From: an uncultured Faecalibacterium sp.
GTDB lineage: Bacteria; Bacillota; Clostridia; Oscillospirales; Ruminococcaceae
Assembly: GCA_937880095.1 (NCBI GenBank)
Contig: CALFLK010000023.1
Coordinates: forward strand, 150,473-214,472
Direction of reading: 5' to 3'
DNA length: 64,000 nt
This document shows positions 25,384 to 33,670 of this stretch, piece by piece (the stretch's first letter is position 1; every line of letters begins with the position of its first letter). The notes below the pieces were generated by a model. The model did not search any database. It saw only the letters and a program-made list of their open reading frames with translations, and was not told the origin of the DNA. The position numbers and the translations under genes were made by a program.

Positions 25384-26109
25384 ATGTCTACCCCTCACAT
25401 CCGCGCCGCACAGGGCGATTTTGCAAAGACTGTTTTGATGCCCGGCGATCCTCTGCGTGCAAAATTTATTGCCGAAACCTTTTTGGAAGATGCCCGTCTG
25501 GTAACGGACGTGCGTGGTATGCTGGGTTATACTGGCACTTACCATGGAAAACCGGTGAGCGTGATGGGCAGCGGTATGGGTATGCCCTCTATCGGCATTT
25601 ACTCCTACGAGCTGTATAAGTTCTACGGCGTAGAAAACATCATCCGTATTGGCTCTGCCGGCAGCTACACCGAAAAGGCAAAACTGTTTGACGTGGTTCT
25701 GGCGACCGGTGCGGTTTCCGAGTCTAACTATGCAGCAGTACAGTCCGGCTATGGGGAGCATATCACCATGCCCAGCGCAGAGCTGAACGCACGACTGCGC
25801 GCATCTGCACAGCGTCAGGGCATTGATCTGATTGAAGGCAATATCCATTCTTCTGACGTGTTCTATCGTCAGGACGATGGCAACCAGCACCCCAATTACT
25901 GGGAGAAACTGCGGGATGAGCAGGGCTGTGTAGCCGTAGAAATGGAGAGCTTTGCACTGTTTGCCAATGCAGCTGTGCTGGGCAAAAATGCAGCCTGCCT
26001 GGTGACCATTTCGGATAGCTTTATTACGCCGGAAATCACCACTCCGGAACAGCGCCAGACCAGCTTTACCCAGATGATGAAGGTTGCACTGGGTTCTGTG
26101 GAGGAATAA
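25384..26109 (+). CDS. deoD: Purine nucleoside phosphorylase, DeoD type
   Basis: A hexameric-type phosphorylase of 241 residues releasing purine base and (deoxy)ribose-1-phosphate. MSTPHIRAAQGDFAKTVLMPGDPLRAKFIAETF (in blocks), GMGMPSIGIYSYELY, RIGSAGSY, and AVEMESFALFANA with its nucleoside-binding Glu are diagnostic. AAGGAGAG precedes the ATG. cdd follows after two bases and a BMP-type nucleoside importer lies downstream, so this is a salvage cluster. Confidence 0.97.
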   Translation: MSTPHIRAAQGDFAKTVLMPGDPLRAKFIAETFLEDARLVTDVRGMLGYTGTYHGKPVSVMGSGMGMPSIGIYSYELYKFYGVENIIRIGSAGSYTEKAKLFDVVLATGAVSESNYAAVQSGYGEHITMPSAELNARLRASAQRQGIDLIEGNIHSSDVFYRQDDGNQHPNYWEKLRDEQGCVAVEMESFALFANAAVLGKNAACLVTISDSFITPEITTPEQRQTSFTQMMKVALGSVEE

Positions 26110-26111
26110 TT

Positions 26112-26540
26112 ATGACACACCTGACACCGGAGCAAAAACAGGATTTGATTCGTCAGGCATTTGCTGCACGGGAAAATGCAGTGGCGCCGTATAGTCATTT
26201 TATGGTCGGAACCGCTCTTTTAGGAGAAAATGGCGTCGTATATACGGGATGTAATATTGAAAATGCCGCATATACCCCAACAAACTGTGCAGAACGTACC
26301 GCACTGTTCAAAGCAGTCAGCGAAGGCGTAACGAAATTCACTGACATTGCTCTGGTTGGTGCAAAACAGGGCGAGGTAAACACTTTGGTGACAGCACCCT
26401 GCGGTGTATGCCGTCAGGCACTGTATGAGTTCTGTGGCCCGGATTTGAACGTCATTATGGCAAAGACCGAAACCGATTATATCGAGATGTCTTTGGGCGA
26501 ACTTTTGCCGTATGGCTTTGGTGGAGCAAACATCCTGTAA
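26112..26540 (+). CDS. cdd: Cytidine deaminase
   Basis: A zinc enzyme of 142 residues converting cytidine and deoxycytidine to (deoxy)uridine. CNIENAAYTPTNCAERTA carries the first zinc Cys and the catalytic Glu, and PCGVCRQALYEF supplies the other two Cys, the tetrameric Firmicutes pattern. GGAGG lies in the deoD end, and deoD and cdd are two bases apart, so they are cotranscribed. Products feed pyrimidine salvage alongside imported nucleosides. Confidence 0.96.
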   Translation: MTHLTPEQKQDLIRQAFAARENAVAPYSHFMVGTALLGENGVVYTGCNIENAAYTPTNCAERTALFKAVSEGVTKFTDIALVGAKQGEVNTLVTAPCGVCRQALYEFCGPDLNVIMAKTETDYIEMSLGELLPYGFGGANIL

Positions 26541-26574
26541 GGTAATCTGTAACTATTTGTAGCCGCCAATCAGC

Positions 26575-26603
26575 TTGCACAACGATTGCCTGTGCGCTAT
26601 ACT
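26575..26603 (+). promoter_or_regulatory. Promoter of the BMP lipoprotein gene
   Basis: TTGCAC (26575-26580), 17-bp spacer, TATACT (26598-26603). It gives a leader of about 100 bases. Confidence 0.7.
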
Positions 26604-26706
26604 GTCAGCGGGCAAAGCGCAAGCTGCGCATTTCAAAAAGCCTTTGGCCGGATCGTTTAGCATCCGACCCGTAAATAAAAACAACAGATAAAAGGAGTTA
26701 TCGATT

Positions 26707-27963
26707 ATGAAGAAGATTTCTCGTCGTTCCTTCCTGCTGGCTACCGGCACTATGACCCTGGCTGCTGCACTGACCGCTTGCGGTGGTGATGACAGCAACG
26801 CTAACAACAACGATTCCGGCGCATCCAATGGCGAAACCACCAGCGAGTACAAGGTCGCAATGGTTACCGACTACGGCGATATCACCGACCAGTCCTTCAA
26901 CCAGACCACTTGGGAAGCTTGCGTCAAGTTTGGCGAAGAAAACAACGTTGAGGTCAAGTACTACAAGCCCACTACCAACGATACTGCAGGCCGTGCACAG
27001 CAGGTCGAGCTGGCTATCGCTGAGGGCTACAACGTAGTCGTTATGCCCGGCTATGCATTTGCAGGCACCATCGTTGCTGTTGCTCCTGAGTACCCCGAAG
27101 TAAAGTTCATTGCTCTGGACGTGGGTCTGGGCGATCTGCTGAGCGAGGGCGTTGCAGCTGCTGGTCAGGAATATGACTTCAATCCGGATAACTGGAAGCT
27201 GGAAGACTACGTCAACATGGACAACGTCTACTGCGCAATCTATCAGGAAGAGCTGTGCGGCTACATGGCTGGCTACGCAGCTGTCAAGCTGGGCTACACC
27301 AAGCTGGGCTTCCTGGGCGGTATGCCTGTGCCCGCTGTTCAGCGTTACGGCTACGGCTTTGTGCAGGGCGCTGACGCTGCAGCTGTTGAGCTGGGCAATG
27401 CTCCCGAAATCAAGTTCGTTTACGGCAACCAGTTCCACGGCGATGCTGACATCACCGCTCGTATGAGCACCTGGTACAATGCAGGTACCGAGGTTGTCTT
27501 CGCTTGCGGCGGCGGCATTTACACTTCTGCTGTTGACGCAGCTAAGGAAGTTGCTGGCGCAAAGCTGATCGGTGTTGACGTTGACCAAGCTGCTGTTATC
27601 GCTAACTATGCAGCAGGCGAGGACGGCGACGCTGCAAAGTGGGCAGACATGACCGTTACTTCTGCTATGAAGGGTCTGGCTCCCACCACCATCGATACTC
27701 TGGTTGATGTTATCATCAACGGCAACTGGGATAACTACGTTGGCAAGATCGCTAACCTAGGTCTGGTCAATGGCGACGATCCCTCTGCAAACTATGTCCA
27801 GCTGGCTGACAGCACTCAGTATGCAGATGGCAAGTTCACCGCTGACGACTACAAGGCACTGGTGAAGAAGATGTTCGACGGTGAGATCAAGGTCTCCAAC
27901 GATGTCACCGCAGAGCCTGCAGTTACTGCTGTTAAGGTTGATTACGAAGGCAACATCAAGTAA
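26707..27963 (+). CDS. bmpA: BMP-family nucleoside-binding lipoprotein of an ABC importer
   Basis: The extracellular substrate-binding subunit, 418 residues. The signal SRRSFLLATGTMTLAAALTAC has a twin-arginine-like start and a lipobox ending LTAC, so it is lipid-anchored after Cys22, followed by an Asn/Ser linker. VTDYGDITDQSFNQTTWEAC, VVMPGYAFAGTI, KLGFLGGM and FACGGGIYTSAVDAAKE are typical of PF02608, which binds purine nucleosides in characterised members. Codon bias is strong. Its own promoter and a strong terminator separate it from the ATPase and permeases, allowing higher expression. Confidence 0.93.
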   Translation: MKKISRRSFLLATGTMTLAAALTACGGDDSNANNNDSGASNGETTSEYKVAMVTDYGDITDQSFNQTTWEACVKFGEENNVEVKYYKPTTNDTAGRAQQVELAIAEGYNVVVMPGYAFAGTIVAVAPEYPEVKFIALDVGLGDLLSEGVAAAGQEYDFNPDNWKLEDYVNMDNVYCAIYQEELCGYMAGYAAVKLGYTKLGFLGGMPVPAVQRYGYGFVQGADAAAVELGNAPEIKFVYGNQFHGDADITARMSTWYNAGTEVVFACGGGIYTSAVDAAKEVAGAKLIGVDVDQAAVIANYAAGEDGDAAKWADMTVTSAMKGLAPTTIDTLVDVIINGNWDNYVGKIANLGLVNGDDPSANYVQLADSTQYADGKFTADDYKALVKKMFDGEIKVSNDVTAEPAVTAVKVDYEGNIK

Positions 27964-27985
27964 TTGAAACATCCCTAAGGATACC

Positions 27986-28019
27986 AAAAAGGGGCACGCA
28001 GCAATGCGTGCCCCTTTTT
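27986..28019 (+). terminator. Terminator after the BMP lipoprotein gene
   Basis: A 15-bp stem, AAAAAGGGGCACGCA (27986-28000) with TGCGTGCCCCTTTTT (28005-28019), and a GCAA loop. Confidence 0.93.
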
Positions 28020-28051
28020 GGTTGGAAATTGTAGACAACTGCTGAAAAACG

Positions 28052-28075
28052 GTATGTTTTCTTTTGAAAACATAC
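28052..28075 (+). promoter_or_regulatory. Palindromic operator candidate over the ABC-operon promoter
   Basis: Arms GTATGTTTTC (28052-28061) and GAAAACATAC (28066-28075) are perfect inverted repeats around TTTT and cover the -35 hexamer. A repressor bound here would block the importer operon. Confidence 0.65.
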
Positions 28076-28092
28076 GCAGTTTGTGGTATACT
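28064..28092 (+). promoter_or_regulatory. Promoter of the nucleoside ABC operon
   Basis: TTGAAA (28064-28069), 17-bp spacer, TATACT (28087-28092). The leader to the TTG start is about 90 bases and GC-rich. Confidence 0.75.
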
Positions 28093-28186
28093 AAAGCTAA
28101 TTGAAATGTCCCGGCAGGGCGGTGCGGTTAGGCCTCCCAACAGCGCTGGCAGCTTTGCTCCGGGCACGAAAAAGGAGGTATATATT

Positions 28187-29719
28187 TTGGAAAATTACGC
28201 AGTGGAGATGCTGCACATCACCAAGCGTTTTCCGGGTATTGTGGCAAACGATGACATCACGATCCAGCTGAAAAAAGGCGAGATCCATGCGCTGCTGGGT
28301 GAGAATGGTGCCGGAAAATCCACGCTGATGAGTGTCCTGTTCGGCTTGTATACGCCGGAAGAGGGCGAGATCAGAAAAGACGGCAAGAAAGTCGTGATCA
28401 AGGACCCCAATGATGCAAACGCATTGGGCATCGGTATGGTGCATCAGCACTTTAAGCTGGTGGAATGCTTCTCGGTTCTGGAAAACATCATTCTGGGTGT
28501 GGAGCCTTGCAAAAATGGTTTTCTGAAAAAAGAGCAGGCACGCAAGAAGGTTGTGGAACTTTCGGAAAAGTATGGCCTGAGCGTCAATCCGGATGCATTG
28601 ATCGAGGATATCTCTGTCGGTATGCAGCAGCGCACAGAAATTCTGAAGATGCTGTATCGTGACAACGAAATCCTGATTTTTGACGAGCCGACTGCTGTGC
28701 TGACCCCGCAGGAAATTCAGGAACTGCTGCAGATTATGAAGAATCTGGCAGCTGAAGGCAAATCCATCCTGTTCATTTCCCATAAGCTGAATGAAATCAT
28801 GCAGGTAGCAGACCGCTGCTCGGTTCTGCGCAAGGGCAAGTATATCGGCACGGTAAATATTGCGGATACCACCCCTGCTGAGCTGAGCCGCATGATGGTT
28901 GGCCGTGACGTTGACTTCGTGGTGCATAAAGAAGAAGCAAAACCGGAAGCTCCGGTGCTGGAAGTCAATAATCTGACGGTTGCATCCAAGGTGCATAAGA
29001 ACAATGCGGTCAAGGATGTCAGCTTCCAGGTGCGTGCCGGCGAAATCGTATGTGTTGCCGGTATCGACGGTAACGGACAGACCGAGCTGGTTTACGGTAT
29101 TTCCGGTCTGGAAAAGCCGGTTTCCGGTACGGTTTCTCTGTGCGGTAAGGATGTTACCCATATGCCGATTCGTCAGCGTTCCATTATGGGTATGAGCCAT
29201 ATTCCGGAGGATCGTCATAAGCACGGTATGGTGCTGGATTATTCGCTGGAGGATAACCTGATTCTGCAGAATTATTTTGAGCCGCGCTTTACCAAGTTTG
29301 GTTTCCTACGCCGAAACAATATCCGCGCTTACGCACAGCGTTTGATCGAACAGTATGACGTGCGCAGCGGTCAGGGTCCGATTACGATGGCACGCAGTAT
29401 GTCTGGTGGTAACCAGCAGAAAGCAATCATTGCGCGTGAAATCGACCGTGACCCGAAGCTGCTGATTGCTGTGCAGCCCACCCGTGGTCTGGATGTAGGC
29501 GCAATCGAGTATATTCACCGACAGATCGTTGCCGAGCGCGACGCCGGCAAGGCGGTTCTGCTGGTGAGCCTGGAGCTGGACGAAGTAATGAGTCTGGCGG
29601 ACCGTATCCTGGTTATGTACGAGGGCGAGATCGTAGGCGAGCTGGATCCCAAGACGACTACGGTTGAAGAGCTGGGTCTGTACATGGCAGGCGCAAAGAG
29701 AAAGGAGGCACAGCAGTGA
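28187..29719 (+). CDS. Nucleoside ABC transporter ATPase (NupA/YufO-like, tandem ABC)
   Basis: A fused two-domain ABC ATPase of 510 residues energising nucleoside import. Domain 1 has LLGENGAGKSTLMS, ISVGMQQRTEILK and LIFDEPTAVLTPQE; domain 2, from about residue 262, has VAGIDGNGQTELV, MSGGNQQKAIIARE and the Walker B-like LLIAVQPTRGLDVGA, where Asp-Glu is degenerate as usual in this family. The start is TTG 28187, eight bases after AAAGGAGG; an internal ATG at 28208 lacks a site. It overlaps the first permease by four bases. Confidence 0.93.
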   Translation: MENYAVEMLHITKRFPGIVANDDITIQLKKGEIHALLGENGAGKSTLMSVLFGLYTPEEGEIRKDGKKVVIKDPNDANALGIGMVHQHFKLVECFSVLENIILGVEPCKNGFLKKEQARKKVVELSEKYGLSVNPDALIEDISVGMQQRTEILKMLYRDNEILIFDEPTAVLTPQEIQELLQIMKNLAAEGKSILFISHKLNEIMQVADRCSVLRKGKYIGTVNIADTTPAELSRMMVGRDVDFVVHKEEAKPEAPVLEVNNLTVASKVHKNNAVKDVSFQVRAGEIVCVAGIDGNGQTELVYGISGLEKPVSGTVSLCGKDVTHMPIRQRSIMGMSHIPEDRHKHGMVLDYSLEDNLILQNYFEPRFTKFGFLRRNNIRAYAQRLIEQYDVRSGQGPITMARSMSGGNQQKAIIAREIDRDPKLLIAVQPTRGLDVGAIEYIHRQIVAERDAGKAVLLVSLELDEVMSLADRILVMYEGEIVGELDPKTTTVEELGLYMAGAKRKEAQQ

Positions 29720-30867
29720 ACAAAGAGAAACAAACGCTGAAGCTGCTCCGCAAGGACGGTTTTCAGACGCTGCTGGCATCGCTGCTCTGCATTCTGGGTG
29801 GTTTGTTCGTTGGCTATTTGGTTTTGCTGATGATCGAGCCCAGTGGTGCAGCAGAAGCTATCAAAGCTGTTGTACAAAACTTCTGGCGTTATCCCAACCA
29901 GAAATTGCAGATGAAATATTTGGGACAGACCCTGGTGCGTACCGCACCGCTGCTGATGTGTGCGCTCTCGGTGCTGTTTGCGTACAAGGTCGGTATGTTT
30001 AATATCGGCGCAGCCGGTCAGTATGTGGCGGGTGCTTGTGCTTGCCTGTATGCAGCACTGCAATGGAACCTGCCTTGGTATTTGTGTGTTCTGATTGCTA
30101 TGGCAGCAGGCGCACTGCTGGGCGGTCTGTCCGGCTTGCTGAAAACGGCTTGCAATGTGAACGTGGTTATTTCCGGCATCATGCTGAACTGGATTGCATT
30201 GTATATGACAAACCTGATTCTGCTGCAGGTCAAGAATCCGACCAGCCCCTACACCAAGCAGGTGCGCGGCAGCAATCCTTCTGCACTGCTGCCCAGCATG
30301 GGCCTGGAAAAGCTGTTCAACAACGAAAAGAGCGTGACCATCGCAATTCCGCTGGCTATCATTATGGCGCTGGTGGTTTGGGTTGTGCTGAACAAGACCA
30401 AGTTCGGCTATGAGCTGAAGGCTACCGGCCTGAACTACAATGCTGCAAAGTATTGTGGTATGCGCGAAAACCGCAACATCATCCTGACAATGATGATTTC
30501 CGGTGCGCTGGCAGGCATGGGTGCTGCAATGCTGTACCTGACCGGTATTGAAGAGTGGGAAACTACCATTTCTTCTGTGCCGCTGATGGGCTTTAACGGT
30601 ATTGCCGTTGCATTCCTGGGCGGTTTGAGCCCCATCGGTTCGATTCTGTCCGCATTCTTTATCCAGCACATTACTTCCGGCGGCGGCAACGTGGACCTGC
30701 AGTATTACTGCTCTCAGATTTCCAGCCTGATCGCCAGCCTGATTATCTTTATGTGCGCATTTGTGGCATTCTTCAAGTTCTTTATGCAGGAGAAGATCCG
30801 CAAGCACGACGAGAAACTGTCTGCAGCGCAGGCAGCAGCTGCTGAGGAAGGAGGCGGCAAGGAATGA
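29716..30867 (+). CDS. Nucleoside ABC transporter permease 1 (NupB/YufP-like)
   Basis: A BPD_transp_2-family permease of 383 residues with about ten membrane helices. It starts at GTG 29716, overlapping the ATPase stop, with AAAGGAGG seven bases upstream. FAYKVGMFNIGAAGQYVAGA and GFNGIAVAFLGGLSPIGSI are typical of the BMP-importer permeases. It forms the channel with the next gene. The C-terminus is a charged Ala/Glu tail. Confidence 0.92.
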   Translation: MNKEKQTLKLLRKDGFQTLLASLLCILGGLFVGYLVLLMIEPSGAAEAIKAVVQNFWRYPNQKLQMKYLGQTLVRTAPLLMCALSVLFAYKVGMFNIGAAGQYVAGACACLYAALQWNLPWYLCVLIAMAAGALLGGLSGLLKTACNVNVVISGIMLNWIALYMTNLILLQVKNPTSPYTKQVRGSNPSALLPSMGLEKLFNNEKSVTIAIPLAIIMALVVWVVLNKTKFGYELKATGLNYNAAKYCGMRENRNIILTMMISGALAGMGAAMLYLTGIEEWETTISSVPLMGFNGIAVAFLGGLSPIGSILSAFFIQHITSGGGNVDLQYYCSQISSLIASLIIFMCAFVAFFKFFMQEKIRKHDEKLSAAQAAAAEEGGGKE

Positions 30868-31763
30868 CACTTCTGATTCAATATACCCTTTTGTTCGCCT
30901 CGGTTCTGCTGCTGGTTGCTTTGGGCGGCTGCTTCTCGGAACGCAGTGGTATCATCAACATCGGTCTGGAAGGCATCATGGTCATTGGTGCGCTGGGCGG
31001 TGCTTTGTGCATGAAATTCATGCCGGTTTCGCTGGGTGCGCCGGTTATCATTCTTACGACCCTGCTGGTTAGTGCAGCGTTCGGTATGATTTTCAGCCTG
31101 CTGCTGGCAGTGGCTGCCATCAACTTCAAGGCTGACCAGACTATCACCGGTACGGCTATGAACACGGCAATGTCTGGCGGCAATGACGTTTCTTCTGAAA
31201 TTGCTTACACTGCAGCCCGTGAAATGTTCATGATTCGTATTGGTGATTTCACCCTGAACTGGTTTATGATCGTTGCAGTTGCTGCACTGGTGATTTCCTG
31301 GGTGGTACTGTACAAGACCCGCTTTGGTCTGCGTCTGATGGCTTGTGGTGAGCATCCTCAGGCTGCGGACTCTGTTGGTATCAACGTCTACAAGATGCGT
31401 TACGCAGGCGTGCTGATTTCCGGTGCGCTGGGTGGTCTGGGCGGTATCGTGTATATCACCGCAGGCGTCAACGCATGGAAGTTTGAAAACGGCGTGGCAG
31501 GCTTCGGTTTCCTGGCATTGGCTGTTATGATTTTCGGCGCATGGCAGCCGGGCAAGATTGCTCTGGCAGCACTGCTGTTCGGTTTCTTCCGTGCTTTGGG
31601 CAACGTGTATACCGGCTTTGATCTGCTGGTGGCACTGAATATGCCCAGCGTCGTATACAATATGCTGCCGTACATCATCTCTCTGGTGGTGCTGGCATTT
31701 ACTTCTCGTAAATCGCGTGCGCCCAAGGCGGAGGGTGTACCGTACGACAAGGGCTCCCGCTAA
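30864..31763 (+). CDS. Nucleoside ABC transporter permease 2 (NupC/YufQ-like)
   Basis: The second BPD_transp_2 permease, 299 residues with about eight helices. FSERSGIINIGLEGIMVIGALGGAL, TGTAMNTAMSGG and GFGFLALAVMIFGAWQPGKIA (read in blocks) match the family. The ATGA overlap with permease 1 ensures equal translation. With the BMP lipoprotein and ATPase it completes an importer whose substrates deoD and cdd can process. Confidence 0.92.
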   Translation: MTLLIQYTLLFASVLLLVALGGCFSERSGIINIGLEGIMVIGALGGALCMKFMPVSLGAPVIILTTLLVSAAFGMIFSLLLAVAAINFKADQTITGTAMNTAMSGGNDVSSEIAYTAAREMFMIRIGDFTLNWFMIVAVAALVISWVVLYKTRFGLRLMACGEHPQAADSVGINVYKMRYAGVLISGALGGLGGIVYITAGVNAWKFENGVAGFGFLALAVMIFGAWQPGKIALAALLFGFFRALGNVYTGFDLLVALNMPSVVYNMLPYIISLVVLAFTSRKSRAPKAEGVPYDKGSR

Positions 31764-31778
31764 AACATGAAAAACAAG

Positions 31779-31810
31779 CTCCTCCGCCACAGCGGGGGAG
31801 TTTGCCTTTT
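31779..31810 (+). terminator. Weak terminator of the nucleoside ABC operon
   Basis: CTCCTCCGC (31779-31787) pairs with GCGGGGGAG (31792-31800) around CACA. The T tract is interrupted. Confidence 0.55.
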
Positions 31811-31955
31811 GTGAAAAAAGAGAATACTGATTGGTGTGGAAAAGTGTGGCGTAAGCCATCCGATGAAACCGATCAGACTGGAAACGATACGGAAAAGCCC
31901 AAAATACCGGTGCAGTGATTTTGCCGGTAAGTCCTGTAAATAAAGGAGACCCGTA

Positions 31956-33590
31956 ATGCCCCAAATGAAATTTTGCCCCCAATGCCTTTCGTCGATGCCG
32001 AGTGCGTCTGTGATTTGTCCGTTCTGCGGCAGACGAATGATCAATCAAAACCCCAGCGGTACGCTGCCGTACGGCACTGTATTGATGGACCGCTATACCA
32101 TTGGCGAGTTTATTTCGAATGACGGCGAGGGTGTACTGTATCAGGCTGTGGATCAGCAGGGTCCGGTGCGTGTGACCATTAAGGAATACTTGCCGGTTAC
32201 ATTGGCAGAAGACCGGGATGAAAACGGCGCTTTGCGCTCGAAACCGGGTTGCGAAGTGCTTTACAAAACAACGCGGATGGATTTTGTCGACCTGTATAAA
32301 GAGCTGATGAAAATCACACCGAGCACCGGTTTGGAAACCGTGCTGAACGTGTTGGAAGCCAACAATACCGCTTATGCGGTTTTGGAAAATCCCGGTGGAA
32401 TGCCTTTGAACGAATACCTGCAAATGAAGGGAACCCATATTTCCCCGGCGGAAGCGCGCAGTATGCTGCTGCCGGTATTTGAAGGCGTTTCCGCTATGCA
32501 TCAGGCAGGTTTGCTGCATCGAGGAATCAGTCCGAATACCATTCGGGTGCAGGAAAACGGAAAAGCGCGGCTTTCCGGTTATGCAACTTTAGGCTTGCGT
32601 ACGCTGGGCAGCCCGCTGCACGCACATTTGTATGAGGGCTATTCGGCACCGGAGCAGTATGATAAAGCAGAGTTCGAGGGCCGTTATACAGACTCCTATG
32701 CGCTGGCAGCTGTGTTTTATCGCATGGTGACCGGACAGGCACCGCTGCCTGCGGTGCAGCGCCGTGTGGCGGACACCAATCCGCTGGCACGAAATTTGGA
32801 TCCGAATCTGCCGGCATGGCTGTCTCAGGTTCTGGAACAGGCGCTGGAGCTGAATCCGAAAAATCGTATTCAGACGGTCAATACACTGATGAGCAGTTTG
32901 ACTAGCCCGACCGCTGCACAGGCTGTTCAGAAAGATAAAAAAAAGAAGGAACGCCACAAGTATCAGTTTATGGGTATATTAAGTGGTGTGCTCATTTTCA
33001 GCTGCTTTTTGGTAGTTCTCGCTTTTTGGGGCTGGACCAAAACCGGTGGAGTTCAACCTGCACCGACTGCTACACCGGAACCCACCGCAACGCCTGTAAA
33101 GAAAGAATATGTACCGGATTTTGTGGGCATGACTTGGTCTCAGATTCAGTCCAGCGGACGGTATTCGGGACATTTCCGATTCTCTTTGCAGGAAGAATAC
33201 AGCGAGGATGTTCCCGCTGGTGCAATCATTCGCCAGAATCCGGAGGCAAATACAACCATTACCGAAAACAGCAGCCGTATGATTACACTGTATGTCAGCA
33301 AGGGTCCTGAGAATGTGGTGCTGCATAATGTGGTAGGTTTTACGCAGGAAAGTGCTGTTGCAGAATTGCAAAAGCAAGGTTTGACTGCGCGCTGTGTGAT
33401 GCAGGCTAACGACGGCAGTTATGTCACAGGCTGTGTCATTAAGACAGACCCCGCTGCCAGCGAGGAGATTGCTCCGGGCAGTGAAGTAATTGTCTATATC
33501 GCAGCAGAGCCGCATCAGGATGTAAAGAACGAAGAACAGATTGCAATGATGCAGGCTACACCGCAGCCGACTCCGGAACCGGCAGCGTAA
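31956..33590 (+). CDS. Membrane PASTA pseudokinase with zinc-ribbon N-terminus
   Basis: A 544-residue protein: zinc ribbon (CPQC at 7-10, CPFC at 21-24), protein-kinase fold (about 45-300), one membrane helix (about 335-358), a Thr/Pro linker and two extracellular PASTA-like repeats. Lys76 (VTIKEYLP) and SAPEQY (230-235) are kept. The catalytic HRD reads HRG (188-190), as HRGISPNT where relatives read HRDISPDN, and the DFG position reads LSGYA (206-210). Both phosphotransfer Asp are gone, so it is probably a non-catalytic sensor of muropeptides. AAAGGAGA precedes the ATG. It is monocistronic. Confidence 0.85.
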   Translation: MPQMKFCPQCLSSMPSASVICPFCGRRMINQNPSGTLPYGTVLMDRYTIGEFISNDGEGVLYQAVDQQGPVRVTIKEYLPVTLAEDRDENGALRSKPGCEVLYKTTRMDFVDLYKELMKITPSTGLETVLNVLEANNTAYAVLENPGGMPLNEYLQMKGTHISPAEARSMLLPVFEGVSAMHQAGLLHRGISPNTIRVQENGKARLSGYATLGLRTLGSPLHAHLYEGYSAPEQYDKAEFEGRYTDSYALAAVFYRMVTGQAPLPAVQRRVADTNPLARNLDPNLPAWLSQVLEQALELNPKNRIQTVNTLMSSLTSPTAAQAVQKDKKKKERHKYQFMGILSGVLIFSCFLVVLAFWGWTKTGGVQPAPTATPEPTATPVKKEYVPDFVGMTWSQIQSSGRYSGHFRFSLQEEYSEDVPAGAIIRQNPEANTTITENSSRMITLYVSKGPENVVLHNVVGFTQESAVAELQKQGLTARCVMQANDGSYVTGCVIKTDPAASEEIAPGSEVIVYIAAEPHQDVKNEEQIAMMQATPQPTPEPAA

Positions 33591-33624
33591 GTAAGTAGTT
33601 CGATTCCCCGCACAAAAGACAATA

Positions 33625-33658
33625 AAAAAGAGCGTGTCCGTATGGACACGCTCTTTTT
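33625..33658. terminator. Bidirectional terminator between the pseudokinase gene and gdhA
   Basis: AAAAAGAGCGTGTCC (33625-33639) pairs with GGACACGCTCTTTTT (33644-33658). A-rich and T-rich flanks serve both strands of this convergent pair. Confidence 0.93.
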
Positions 33659-33670
33659 GTGTGAAATGAA

